Of a stretch of DNA of 64,000 nucleotides, positions 23,531-32,196 are shown in pieces. Origin of the DNA: Arthrobacter sp. Alg241-R88 (GTDB taxonomy: Bacteria > Actinomycetota > Actinomycetes > Actinomycetales > Micrococcaceae); contig NZ_UNRG01000002.1 in assembly GCF_900537115.1 (NCBI RefSeq), positions 248,591 through 312,590 on the forward strand. The letters are read 5' to 3'. The notes beneath the pieces were generated by a model. The model was not told the origin of the DNA and made no database searches. It saw nothing but the letters and a program-made list of their open reading frames with translations. The stretch's first letter is position 1, and each line of letters opens with the position of its first letter. A program made the translations under genes and the position numbers.

Positions 23531-24490
23531 TCAGTTCCTTTGGAAAATCGTTGCTGGAGTGAGGACGAGGCGGGCGGCGCCCACGATGGCGGCGGCGTTG
23601 CCAAGGGAGGCAGGCAGCACTCGAATGCCGGCAAGGGCTGGGAGGAGTTCGGCCCGGGCGGCCCGTTCCATGGGCCGCCACCACGGCGCTCCTGCATCGG
23701 AGAGTCCGCCGGAGACCACAACAACTTCGGGGTCCAGGATGTTGGCCAGCCCGCCCACCGCTTGCCCGGCCGCGGCGGCGGCGACGTTGATGGTCTGGAT
23801 GGCGATGGCGTCGCCATTAGCGGCGAGGGCGAAGACACTGCGGGCGTCCGGTGAAGCCGCCTCCCCACCCAACCGCCGGTAGGCTTCCGGGACGGCGGGT
23901 CCGGAGGCGATGGCTTCAACATGCCCTGCTCCGCCGCAGACACACGGCAGCGGCTGGCCGTTGTGGAAGGCGTAGGGCGAGGCAAAATGGCCAACGTGTC
24001 CCCCCACGTGGCGGTGCCCCAGAACCGGTGTGCCGTCAAGAACATAGCTTCCGCCGACGCCGGTGCCGAAGGCCACCAGGAGTGAACTTGTGGTCCCGGC
24101 TGCAGCACCGGTCCATGCCTCGCCAAGCGCGTGGGCGTGGACGTCGTTTACTGCCTGAACGGACGACGGCGGCAGGTCCAGCCGTGCTGCCAGGCCGGCT
24201 GTGAGGGCTATTCCGGCCCAGCCGAGGAGCGCATCGGTTGCTGAAACCACTTCGCCTTTACGGGCATCAATGACGCCGGCGGAACCGATGCCGACATGGT
24301 CGACGACGATTCCGGCAGCAGCAGCACGTCCAATGAGTCCAGCAACCAGGACGGCAGTGGCGTTGAGAATTGCCTCGCCGCCATCACGATTGAGGGTGGG
24401 AATGGTCTCGGAAAACAGCAGTTCACCCGTGCCTGAGACCACCCCGGCAGCAGTCTTAGTGCCACCGAGGTCAACACCAATGGCGTGCAT
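23531..24490 (-). CDS. nanK: N-acetylmannosamine kinase, ROK family
   Basis: 319-residue ROK-family kinase that would phosphorylate ManNAc. It has the N-terminal phosphate loop GVDLGGTKTAAGVV, the catalytic Asp in VNDVHAHALGE (about residue 115), LLVAFGTGVGGSYV, and HRHVGGHVGHFA. The ROK zinc motif, normally CxCGxxGCxE, reads CVCGGAGHVE: the third Cys is His, so zinc binding may be altered, as in some ROK subgroups. Position between nanA and nanE gives the specificity; by sequence alone it could also be a glucokinase-like protein. Two bases separate it from nanE. Confidence 0.88.
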   Translation of the reverse strand: MHAIGVDLGGTKTAAGVVSGTGELLFSETIPTLNRDGGEAILNATAVLVAGLIGRAAAAGIVVDHVGIGSAGVIDARKGEVVSATDALLGWAGIALTAGLAARLDLPPSSVQAVNDVHAHALGEAWTGAAAGTTSSLLVAFGTGVGGSYVLDGTPVLGHRHVGGHVGHFASPYAFHNGQPLPCVCGGAGHVEAIASGPAVPEAYRRLGGEAASPDARSVFALAANGDAIAIQTINVAAAAAGQAVGGLANILDPEVVVVSGGLSDAGAPWWRPMERAARAELLPALAGIRVLPASLGNAAAIVGAARLVLTPATIFQRN

Positions 24491-24508
24491 CAGCTTCAGC
24501 GCCCGCCC

Positions 24509-25438
24509 CTAGACCAGGCTGTTGCGTTCGAGGATGACCTTGATCGCGGTGGTTTCCTCTTCGTTAAGCGCGGGCATGGGGACGCTCATGGTGTTGGATT
24601 CGATGATGCCCATGATCTGCAGGGCGGTCTTGAAAGCGCCGAGGCCGGCTGCTCCGCCGGAGACGCGTCCCTTGGGGGTGTAGACGATCTCGAAGAGGTC
24701 GGCCAGGCGGTCCTGTTCGGCGGCGGCCTTGGCCCAGTCTCCGGCTCCGGCGGCATCAACGAGGTTGCGGTAGCCGCGGGGGTCCACGTTTCCCAGGCCG
24801 GGTACCACGCCCTGTGCGCCGCCGAGGAGGGCCCCGTCGACAACTACTTCGTGGCCGGTGAAGATGTCGAAGTTCTCGATGTCCCTGGCTGCGAGCAGCA
24901 GCTGGCGGAAGGAGACGTCGTCGCCGGAGGAGTCCTTGACGCCGGCGATGACGCCTTCGCGCCCGAGGCGGACCAGCAGGTCCGTGGGGAGCTTGAAGTG
25001 GGTGCGGACCGGGACGTCGTAGGCGAAGATCGGGGTGTCGACGGCTGCGCGGATGTTGCGGAAGTGGGTCTCGGTCTCTGCTGCGTTGCCGATGGCGTAG
25101 TACATGGAGGTGACCACGATGGCGTCGGCCCCGAGGTCGATGACGCGTTTGGCTTCCTCGATGACGCGGTTGGTGGTCTGCTCGTTGGCGCCCACGATGA
25201 GGGGCACTGATTTAGCACCAGCAGAGGCGTTGGCCGTGGCGATGGTGCTGACCACCAGCTCGCGCTCGGCGTTGGTCATGTAGGGCACCTCCGCGGAGGA
25301 GCCCAGGACGAAAAGTCCGGACACACCGCCGTCGAGCAGGTGCTTGGTGAGGTTCTGCAGTGATGCGGTGTCGATGCTGCCGTCCGCGTGGCGGGGCGTA
25401 ACGACGGGCGGGATGACGCCGGAGAACTGGGAAGACAC
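24509..25438 (-). CDS. nanA: N-acetylneuraminate lyase (DHDPS/NAL family)
   Basis: 309-residue class I aldolase of the dihydrodipicolinate synthase / N-acetylneuraminate lyase family: cleaves sialic acid to ManNAc and pyruvate. Schiff-base Lys in GVIAGVKDSSGDD (about residue 168), Tyr in IFAYDVPVRT (about 140), and the carboxylate-binding GSSAEVPYMT loop (about 46-55). The sequence is of the actinobacterial DHDPS-like kind, so the assignment to NanA relies on its neighbours nanK, nanE and an importer. It begins 44 bases after the ABC ATPase gene, in one operon. Confidence 0.86.
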   Translation of the reverse strand: MSSQFSGVIPPVVTPRHADGSIDTASLQNLTKHLLDGGVSGLFVLGSSAEVPYMTNAERELVVSTIATANASAGAKSVPLIVGANEQTTNRVIEEAKRVIDLGADAIVVTSMYYAIGNAAETETHFRNIRAAVDTPIFAYDVPVRTHFKLPTDLLVRLGREGVIAGVKDSSGDDVSFRQLLLAARDIENFDIFTGHEVVVDGALLGGAQGVVPGLGNVDPRGYRNLVDAAGAGDWAKAAAEQDRLADLFEIVYTPKGRVSGGAAGLGAFKTALQIMGIIESNTMSVPMPALNEEETTAIKVILERNSLV

Positions 25439-25482
25439 GGAAAAACTCCAATGGGTGGTTGTAAAGGCGGGGGTTCGAAAAT

Positions 25483-26289
25483 TTAGATGTGCAGCAGGCT
25501 GGGGGCTGCTCCGAGGAGCTTCTTGGTGTAGTCGTTCCTGGGGGCGTCGAAGACCTGGGCGGCGGGCCCTTCCTCGACGATTTCGCCGAAGTACATCACG
25601 CAGATGCGGTCCGAGACGTAGCGGACGGTCTGGATGTCGTGGGAGATGAACACCATTCCCAGGTTCAGCTGGGTCTTCAGGTCTGAGAGCAGGTTCAGGA
25701 CCTGCGCCCGGACCGAGACGTCCAGGGCCGACGTCGGTTCATCCGCGACGATGATGTCCGGATCCAGGGCCAGTGCCCTGGCAATGGCCACGCGCTGCCG
25801 TTGGCCGCCGGACACTTGCGACGGCGTCACTTCCGCTGCGGAGGCAGGCAGGCCCACCAGCGCAAGGAGTTCTTTGACCTTGGCCCCCCGGGACGCGGCG
25901 TTGCCGATCCCATGCACCTGGAGCGGGTCCGTAAGGATGTCCTGGATGGTCATGCGCGGGTTCAGCGCCGTGGCGGGGTCCTGGAAGACTACCGATACGG
26001 CCCGGCCGAATTCCTTGCGCATGGCCGCGTTCCGTTTGATGGCCGGCTTGCCGTGGAAGAGAACCTGGCCGGACGTCGGTGTTTGCAGGCCCACCAGCAC
26101 GGAGGCCAGGGTTGACTTGCCGCAGCCGGATTCACCCACGATGCCAACGGTTTCGCCGCGGCTGATGCTGAAGTCCACACCGTTGACGGCTTTGACGATG
26201 TTCGGGCGGAAAAGACCACCTGTCCTTGCCCGGTGGTGGACTTTGACGTCCTTGAGTTCAATGACGGGTTTGCCGGTGGAAACGCTCAC
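25483..26289 (-). CDS. ABC transporter ATPase (OppF/DppF-like), sialic acid importer
   Basis: 268-residue ATPase of peptide/nickel-type importers. Walker A GIVGESGCGKSTLA (about residue 50), Q-loop VFQDPATALNP, signature VSGGQRQRVAIARAL, Walker B PDIIVADEPTSALD, H-loop FISHD. The C-terminal tail (DYTKKLLGAAPSLL) is that of the OppF side. Its start overlaps the stop of the permease-ATPase fusion gene (ATGA-type), showing tight coupling. Together with the fusion, the DppB-type permease and the binding protein it forms a complete importer, as in the sialic acid ABC systems known from Corynebacterium and Haemophilus ducreyi (SatABCD type). Sugar specificity is inferred from location. Confidence 0.9.
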   Translation of the reverse strand: MSVSTGKPVIELKDVKVHHRARTGGLFRPNIVKAVNGVDFSISRGETVGIVGESGCGKSTLASVLVGLQTPTSGQVLFHGKPAIKRNAAMRKEFGRAVSVVFQDPATALNPRMTIQDILTDPLQVHGIGNAASRGAKVKELLALVGLPASAAEVTPSQVSGGQRQRVAIARALALDPDIIVADEPTSALDVSVRAQVLNLLSDLKTQLNLGMVFISHDIQTVRYVSDRICVMYFGEIVEEGPAAQVFDAPRNDYTKKLLGAAPSLLHI

Positions 26290-28412
26290 TTGGCTTCCTC
26301 CTTTTCATGGCTGGCCCAGTAGTGGTCAGAGTCCCCGCCCACGGCGGTGAGGACCAGCTGCTGGTTCGGGTTGGCGTCCCGGCGCAGGGAGCGCGGTGCG
26401 AAGCGGTCCCCGGGGGCGAAGTCCTGTGGTGACGGCACGGTGCCCGGAATCTGGTGCAGGCGGGCGGCGTCGGCTTCGATGGAGAGCACGGCGCCGAGCA
26501 GGCCGCGGGTGTATTCGTGCTTCGGGTTTTGCAGCAGCTCGGACGCCCGGGCTGATTCGACCACCTGGCCGGCGTACATGACCGTGATGCGGTGGGCCAG
26601 GGAGGCGACCAGGGCCAGGTCGTGGCTGACGAAGACCATCGCGAAGCCCAGCTGTTCGCGCAGTTCGTTGAGCAGGTCCACCACCTGTTTCTGTACGGTG
26701 ACGTCCAGGGCGGTGGTTGGCTCATCTGCCACCACGATCTTCGGGGAACGGGAGAGTGCCATCGCGATCAGCACGCGCTGGCGTTGGCCGCCGGAGAGCT
26801 CGTGCGGGTAGCTGGCCAGGGTGCGTACCGGATCGAGTTTAACCATTTCCAGCAGCTCGGCGGGGGTCTTCCGCCCGCCGCGGCGGGTCAGCTGGGTCAT
26901 CTGGTCCTTGATCTTCATTGACGGGTTCAGCGAGCTGAGCGCGTCCTGGTAGACCATGGCGATCTGTTCCCCGCGGAGCCCCTGGTAGGCCTTGGGATTG
27001 CTGTGGCTGGTTTGCGGGTCCAGCAGTTCCTTGCCGTCGAACTTGATGGAGCCGCTGATCCGTGCCGTCTTGGGCAACAGGCCCATCACGGCGAGGGAGG
27101 TGATGGACTTGCCGCAGCCGGATTCGCCCACCAGGCCCATGGTTTCGCCCTCACGGACACTAAAGGAGACGTTATCCACGATGGCGGTGTCACCGAACCT
27201 GCCGGGGAACCGGATGGAAAGGTTTTCCACCTCGAGGACTGTCCTCGCGTCTGTTGGGACCTGCGGCAAACGGTCCGTCCGGGTGGCTTCGACGGCTGCC
27301 AACAGTTCCAGTTCACGGTCGAGCAGGAGGTGGGGGTTGGCCGAGGCCACCTTCACGTCCGTGAGTACCGCGGCCCTGTTGTAGCTCTCCTCGTCGAGGA
27401 TCCCCCCGGAAGCGGTACGGACGCCGTCGAGCTCGTGCTCTTCGATGACCGATGGTTGGGCAACAGAGGTTGCGACCTCGGCATCCACTGCAGCAACAGC
27501 GGCGCCTGCCACTGATGCGCCAGCGCCGTCGTCGTCTTTCACCACGGGGGCCTTGCGCAGTTTGGGATTCACCATGGCGTCGGTGAGGCCTTCAGCGAGG
27601 ATGTTCAGTGCCAGCACGGTGAGGAGGATGGTGAGGCCGGCGAAAGTAGTGGCCCACCAGCCGCCGGACAGCACCAGGTTGCGGCCGTAGGAGATGATGT
27701 TGCCCCACGAGGGTGCCGGGTCCTGGACTCCGGCGCCCAGGAAGGACAGGGACGCTTCGAGGATGATGGCGTCGGCAACCATGACGGTGGCGAAAACCAG
27801 GACCGGGGCCGCGGTGTTGCGGACGATGTGCTTGGTCAGGATGTAGAAGCGGCCGGCGCCGATGACGCGCTCTGCCCGGACGTAGTCTTCGCCGTATTGG
27901 GCCAGGACGTTGGCGCGGACAACCCGGGCGAGTTGCGGGGTGTAGATGATGGCTATGGCAATGATGATGGTGGGCACCGAGTTGCCGAAGGCCGCCAGCA
28001 GGACGGCCGCCAGGGCGATCCCGGGGAAGGCCATCAGGATATCCATGATCCGCATGATGAGTTCGTTCACGGCTTTGCTCGAAGTCGCAGACAGCGAACC
28101 CAGGAATGCGCCCACCAGCACGGCCAAACCAACCGCGCCGAGGCCGATCAGGAGGGAGGACTGCGATCCGTAGAGCAGGCGGGAGAAGATATCCCGGCCC
28201 AGCCTGTCGGTGCCGAAGAAGTGTTCGGCCCCCGGGGGCGTGGCTGGAATAAACGTTTCAAGCGGGTCGTGCGGTGCCAGGACCGGAGCAAAGACGGCGG
28301 CAATGGCGATCACCACGAGGAAGGCGAGGGCCAGGCGGGAACTCCAGGGCAGGGCCTTGAAGCGGAGTCCGGGGGCGCTCAGACGTTCAGCGAGTTTGCT
28401 TCGCATGGTCAC
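26286..28412 (-). CDS. ABC permease-ATPase fusion (DppC-DppD type)
   Basis: 708 residues: an N-terminal DppC-like permease (about 1-290; FFGTDRLGRDIFSRLLYGS, the EAA loop around DYVRAERVIGAGRF) joined by a roughly 100-residue Ala/Val/Asp-rich linker to a DppD-like ATPase (from about 395; Walker A GLVGESGCGKS, QDALSSLNPSM, signature LSGGQRQRVLIAMAL, Walker B IVVADEPTTALD, H-loop VSHD). In most importers these are two genes. The reading frame is continuous, with no repeat or stop at the join, so this is a real fusion rather than a readthrough artefact as far as can be seen. Overlaps both neighbours by four bases. Confidence 0.9.
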   Translation of the reverse strand: MTMRSKLAERLSAPGLRFKALPWSSRLALAFLVVIAIAAVFAPVLAPHDPLETFIPATPPGAEHFFGTDRLGRDIFSRLLYGSQSSLLIGLGAVGLAVLVGAFLGSLSATSSKAVNELIMRIMDILMAFPGIALAAVLLAAFGNSVPTIIIAIAIIYTPQLARVVRANVLAQYGEDYVRAERVIGAGRFYILTKHIVRNTAAPVLVFATVMVADAIILEASLSFLGAGVQDPAPSWGNIISYGRNLVLSGGWWATTFAGLTILLTVLALNILAEGLTDAMVNPKLRKAPVVKDDDGAGASVAGAAVAAVDAEVATSVAQPSVIEEHELDGVRTASGGILDEESYNRAAVLTDVKVASANPHLLLDRELELLAAVEATRTDRLPQVPTDARTVLEVENLSIRFPGRFGDTAIVDNVSFSVREGETMGLVGESGCGKSITSLAVMGLLPKTARISGSIKFDGKELLDPQTSHSNPKAYQGLRGEQIAMVYQDALSSLNPSMKIKDQMTQLTRRGGRKTPAELLEMVKLDPVRTLASYPHELSGGQRQRVLIAMALSRSPKIVVADEPTTALDVTVQKQVVDLLNELREQLGFAMVFVSHDLALVASLAHRITVMYAGQVVESARASELLQNPKHEYTRGLLGAVLSIEADAARLHQIPGTVPSPQDFAPGDRFAPRSLRRDANPNQQLVLTAVGGDSDHYWASHEKEEAK

Positions 28413-29365
28413 ACGGTCCTGATTCGGGGGTTGATGAGCAGGTAGAGAAGGTCCACGGCGATATTCACCAGGACGAAGGTCACGGAGATGGTGAGGACCA
28501 CGCCCTGCACCAGGTTGACGTCCAGGTTGGTGATGCCGTTCAGGATCAACTGGCCCATTCCGGGCAGGGCAAAGATCATTTCAATCACGACGGCGCCGCC
28601 GAGCAGGTAGCCGATCCGCAGTCCCAGCACGGTCACCGGCGTGACCAGGGCGTTGCGGAGCACGTTCTTGGAAACCACTTCGCGATAGGGGACGCCGTTG
28701 CCGATGGCAGTCCGGACGTAGTCCCGGTCCAGCTCCTCCACCATGGAGGTGCGAACCACCCGGATGAGGGAGGCTGAGACCGGGATGCCGAGGGCAAGGG
28801 CGGGCAGCGCCATCGAGTTGAGCCAGCCTCCGAAGCCGGACTCGGGAGTGGCGATGCCTCCCGAGGGGAACAGCGGATTAGACCCCAGGGCGAACCACTG
28901 GATCAGCACGATGCCCAGCCAAAACGACGGCGTCGCCACCGCGGCGATGGAGAACACACGGACCAGCTGGTCCTGCCACTTGTCCCGGTACAGGGCGCCC
29001 ATAATCCCAAAGACCAGGGAGACCACCACGGCGATGATCACGCCCAGGAACGTCAGCTGGAGGGTGAGCGGAAAAGCCGAGCCGATCATGCTGCCCACGG
29101 ACTTGGCCGGGGGAGTGGTGACACCCAGATCGAACTGCAGGAGCCTGCCAAGGAAGCGGACGTACTGGAGCAGGATGGGATCGTTCAGGCCGTTGGCCTG
29201 GCGGTACTGCTCTTTTGCTTCCTCGCTTGCCCCTTCGCCCAGGGCGCTGCTTGCCTGGTCGCCGGGGGCGGCCTGCAGGACGAGGAACACGAGCAGTGTG
29301 ATGCCCAGGATCATCAGCGGCAAGGCAGCGAGCCGTCGGCCCAGCAGGCGCAATATCGTGGTCAA
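28409..29365 (-). CDS. ABC permease (DppB type)
   Basis: 318-residue inner-membrane permease with the DppB-type start (LLGRRLAALPLMILGITLLVFLVLQ in pieces), an extracytoplasmic loop (about 40-95), five further helices and the EAA-type loop RTSMVEELDRDYVRTAIGNGV before the last helices. Pairs with the permease half of the fusion protein to form the channel. It ends in a four-base overlap with the fusion gene and starts 21 bases after the binding-protein gene. Confidence 0.9.
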   Translation of the reverse strand: MTTILRLLGRRLAALPLMILGITLLVFLVLQAAPGDQASSALGEGASEEAKEQYRQANGLNDPILLQYVRFLGRLLQFDLGVTTPPAKSVGSMIGSAFPLTLQLTFLGVIIAVVVSLVFGIMGALYRDKWQDQLVRVFSIAAVATPSFWLGIVLIQWFALGSNPLFPSGGIATPESGFGGWLNSMALPALALGIPVSASLIRVVRTSMVEELDRDYVRTAIGNGVPYREVVSKNVLRNALVTPVTVLGLRIGYLLGGAVVIEMIFALPGMGQLILNGITNLDVNLVQGVVLTISVTFVLVNIAVDLLYLLINPRIRTV

Positions 29366-29386
29366 TGTATTCTCCGGTTGCTATGG

Positions 29387-31030
29387 CTAGGAGGTGCGGC
29401 CCACACCAACGAAGGAAACTCCGGTGGTGGGCAGGGGCTTGAAGCCGCTGAGCTTCTCGGAATCCCAGGCGCTGGGAAGCTGGCGGTGGAACAGCGGGTA
29501 CAGCGGGACCTCTTCTGAGACCAGGTCCACGATCTCGCCGGTGAGCTTCTTGGCGTCATCCTTCGAGGCCTGACCGGCCTTGGACATCAGGTCCACGAGC
29601 TGGGCCCGTTCGGGTGTCTCGCCCCAGAAGGCGCGGTTCTTCATCCAGGTGTCGCCGGCGTAGAACCAGCTCAGGAGCAGGTCCGCGTCGTTGCCGAAGA
29701 CCGACGGGTCACCGGGCGCTGCGACCACTGTGTAGTCGCCCTTGGCGACGCGATCCGTGTACAGGGCACCGGACTGGAGGTTCTTCAGTGTCACCTTGAC
29801 GCCCGGAATCTTGTTCCACGACTCAAGCATCAGGGGAGCAACATCCTTGACCCAGGCGGTGTCCGTGGTGAGGAGTTCAAATTCGAGGCTGGTGACGCCG
29901 GCTTCCTTGAGCAGTTCCTCGGCCTTTTTCGCGTCGTAGCCGTAGACGTTCTTGGCCTTGACGTAATCCGGGTGGCCCTCCTGGAAGTAGGAGCTGGCCG
30001 GTTTGGCGTTGCCGAACAGGGCCTTCTTGATGATGGAGTCCTTGTCCAGGCCGTAGTGCAGGGCCTGGCGGACGAGCTTGTTGTTGAAGGGCGCTGCGTT
30101 GCAGTTGAACATCATGAAGAGCAGCCCGAAGGACTGTACTGATTCAACGGTGGCCTTGGACTTCAGGCCTTCCATGTCCAGGTAGGGGACATCCTCGATG
30201 GCCTGGACGCGGCCGGACTGCATGGCGGTGACGCGGGCCGCGGCATCCGAGAGCAGCAGCCAGGTCATGCCCTTGGCCAGGGCCGGCATCGGTCCGGTGT
30301 AGGCGTCGTTGGCCTCGAAGATGATCTTGTCATCCTTGACGGCGGAGATGAGCTTGTAGGGGCCGGTTCCGACAGGCTTGGCGTCGAAGGACTTGAGCTG
30401 TTCCGAGCCGGCGGGGAAGTTGGTCAGGGCCTTGGGGACCACCTTGACCACGGAGATGCGGGGTCCGAAGCCGGGGAACGCGTACTTGAGGTTGAACTCC
30501 ACGGTCTTGGCATCCAATGCCTTAACGTCCTGGATGAACGGGATGAACTGCGAGAACAAAGACTTGTTGGCGGGGTCCATCACGCGGGTGAAGGAGAAGA
30601 CAACGTCCTCGGCGGTTACAGGCGTGCCGTCGTGGAAGACGGCACCGTCGCGGATGGCCACCTGGTAGGTGGTGTCATTGACCATCTTCGGGTCGGCGGC
30701 GGCCAACGCGTTGTACGGCTCACGGGTTGCCGGGTGGAGCTCGATCAGGCCCTCGAAGATATGCAGGTTCGCCGCCATCGGGGTGGCGCCGGAGGAGGAG
30801 ATGGGGTCGAAGCCGGTGGACAAGGCGTAGGAGATGCCGGCCTCGATGGTGAGGTCCTTGTTGATCGGCGAGGTGTTCGTGGTGGCGCCGGACGTCGTGG
30901 TGGCCGGGGCGCCGCAGGCGGCAAGGGTGGTGGTGAATGCTGCGGCGACACCCATGGCGCCGGTCAGCTTGAGGAAGTTCCGGCGGCTGGCATCTTTGAC
31001 CAGCGGCAGGTTCTTGGAGGAGATGTTCAT
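29387..31030 (-). CDS. ABC importer solute-binding lipoprotein (SBP_bac_5 family)
   Basis: 547-residue periplasmic-type binding protein of the oligopeptide/nickel class. N-terminus has a twin-arginine motif (RRNFLK, residues 16-21), a hydrophobic stretch and lipobox LAAC with Cys39, so it is probably a Tat-exported lipoprotein. The family landmark [19 protein letters not shown] lies near residue 130 and [14 protein letters not shown] segments later. It is the first gene of the leftward nan import/catabolism operon (this gene to nagA) and should set the specificity for sialic acid. A perfect 17-bp inverted repeat sits 29 bases upstream of its ATG. Confidence 0.92.
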   Translation of the reverse strand: MNISSKNLPLVKDASRRNFLKLTGAMGVAAAFTTTLAACGAPATTTSGATTNTSPINKDLTIEAGISYALSTGFDPISSSGATPMAANLHIFEGLIELHPATREPYNALAAADPKMVNDTTYQVAIRDGAVFHDGTPVTAEDVVFSFTRVMDPANKSLFSQFIPFIQDVKALDAKTVEFNLKYAFPGFGPRISVVKVVPKALTNFPAGSEQLKSFDAKPVGTGPYKLISAVKDDKIIFEANDAYTGPMPALAKGMTWLLLSDAAARVTAMQSGRVQAIEDVPYLDMEGLKSKATVESVQSFGLLFMMFNCNAAPFNNKLVRQALHYGLDKDSIIKKALFGNAKPASSYFQEGHPDYVKAKNVYGYDAKKAEELLKEAGVTSLEFELLTTDTAWVKDVAPLMLESWNKIPGVKVTLKNLQSGALYTDRVAKGDYTVVAAPGDPSVFGNDADLLLSWFYAGDTWMKNRAFWGETPERAQLVDLMSKAGQASKDDAKKLTGEIVDLVSEEVPLYPLFHRQLPSAWDSEKLSGFKPLPTTGVSFVGVGRTS

Positions 31031-31058
31031 AAAAGCCTCGCCATTCCAGAAGGTTTAT

Positions 31059-31075
31059 CGGATGTAGGACATCCG
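31059..31075. promoter_or_regulatory. Perfect 17-bp inverted repeat, candidate NanR operator
   Basis: CGGATGTAGGACATCCG: 7-bp arms around AGG, between the divergent binding-protein and DUF4862 genes. Related TAGGAYRTC cores occur at both sialidase starts (33886-33897 and 33951-33960). It is the best candidate operator for the regulator at 19923. Confidence 0.68.
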
Positions 31076-31226
31076 AGCTCGTGATAAAACTGTAAGTCCG
31101 ATCACAGCCGGGGGTCAAGTGGCGGTTCTTCGTCAGGGGGCGCGTAAGGGAAGCCAGTCAACCCCCGTGCCCCGGTTCCGTCACCTGGCGCTTGCCTCCG
31201 CCAGCCGTCGTCAAAAGGAGTTCGAC

Positions 31227-32120
31227 ATGTCCCTGATTGTGGGTGCGTATCCTGCCGTGCCGGAAGCGCCGCAGCAGCAGCTGTTTTACCAAGCGCTCGG
31301 GCGTGTTCCGTCCATCCGGGGGTTGGAGCTCCCTTACGGCCTGGCCGGCGGCAGTCCGTGGCCGGCCGGGGCTCCGGAAAACTGGTCCGCGGTGGTGACC
31401 GCCATTCCCGGAACCATGCAGCGCCTGAACCAGGACAAGACGTTCGGCCTGGCTTCCACCCACAGCCAGGGCAGGTTGAGGGCGCTGGAGTTTGTGTCAG
31501 GACTGCGGGAATACGTCCGGCGACTCGCCGTGGAAGGGCATTTTGTGGAAGCGGTGGAACTGCATTCCGCCCCTCATCTGTCCTCCTCTGCCACGGCCCT
31601 CGAGGAGTCCTTCATGGAACTGCTTGACTGGGATTGGGGCGGTGCGCGTTTGCTGATCGAGCATTGCGATGCTCCCCGTCCGGGTAGCAACCCGGAAAAG
31701 GGGTTCCTGACCCTCAGGGAGGAAGTGGATGTCATCGCCTCCCTCCGTGAGCAGGGGTGGGACCATACGGGAATCGTCGTGAACTGGGCCCGGTCGGTCA
31801 TTGAAACGGAGAATCCTGACACTGCCGTGGACCACCTGTCACAGGCCCGGCAAGCCGGCACCCTGGCCGGACTGATGTTCTCCGGCTGCTCACCCACGGA
31901 AACCGAATTCGGCTACCCCTGGATCGACGCCCATCTTCCCGCCGCTGAGGTCACAGGCGCCCCGCCGAGCTCGCTGCTGAACGCTAGCGAAATCCAGCGC
32001 TGCCTCCACGCAGCCGGCCCGGTTTCCCTGACCGGCTTCAAGATTGGGCTATCCCGGCACGGGCTGTCTGCCGGGGAGCGTGTCGCCCGGCTGCAGCAGA
32101 TGTGCGAGCTGATCGAATAA
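31227..32120 (+). CDS. DUF4862-type protein linked to sialic acid use
   Basis: 297 residues, TIM-barrel-like in appearance (alternating hydrophobic strands and helices: LIVGAYPAVP, IRGLELPYG, HFVEAVELHSAP, ARLLIEHCDA, TGIVVNWARS). It matches what I recall as the DUF4862 family, of unknown function. Charged residues at strand ends (ELPYG, ELHSAP, EHCD, NWARS) look like an isomerase/epimerase-type active site. ATG 31227 has AAAAGGAG seven bases upstream. It is divergent from the importer operon across the 17-bp inverted repeat and convergent with the first sialidase, so it is probably regulated with the nan genes. A mutarotase, epimerase or sialic-acid-modifying role is possible but not shown. 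Confidence 0.7.
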   Translation: MSLIVGAYPAVPEAPQQQLFYQALGRVPSIRGLELPYGLAGGSPWPAGAPENWSAVVTAIPGTMQRLNQDKTFGLASTHSQGRLRALEFVSGLREYVRRLAVEGHFVEAVELHSAPHLSSSATALEESFMELLDWDWGGARLLIEHCDAPRPGSNPEKGFLTLREEVDVIASLREQGWDHTGIVVNWARSVIETENPDTAVDHLSQARQAGTLAGLMFSGCSPTETEFGYPWIDAHLPAAEVTGAPPSSLLNASEIQRCLHAAGPVSLTGFKIGLSRHGLSAGERVARLQQMCELIE

Positions 32121-32196
32121 GCATCGCTGGAGCCCGGCACTGCCAAGGGCCGGTCGCAGCAGCCGGGCGCGCCCGTTCTGGCCATCCCTTATCCAT

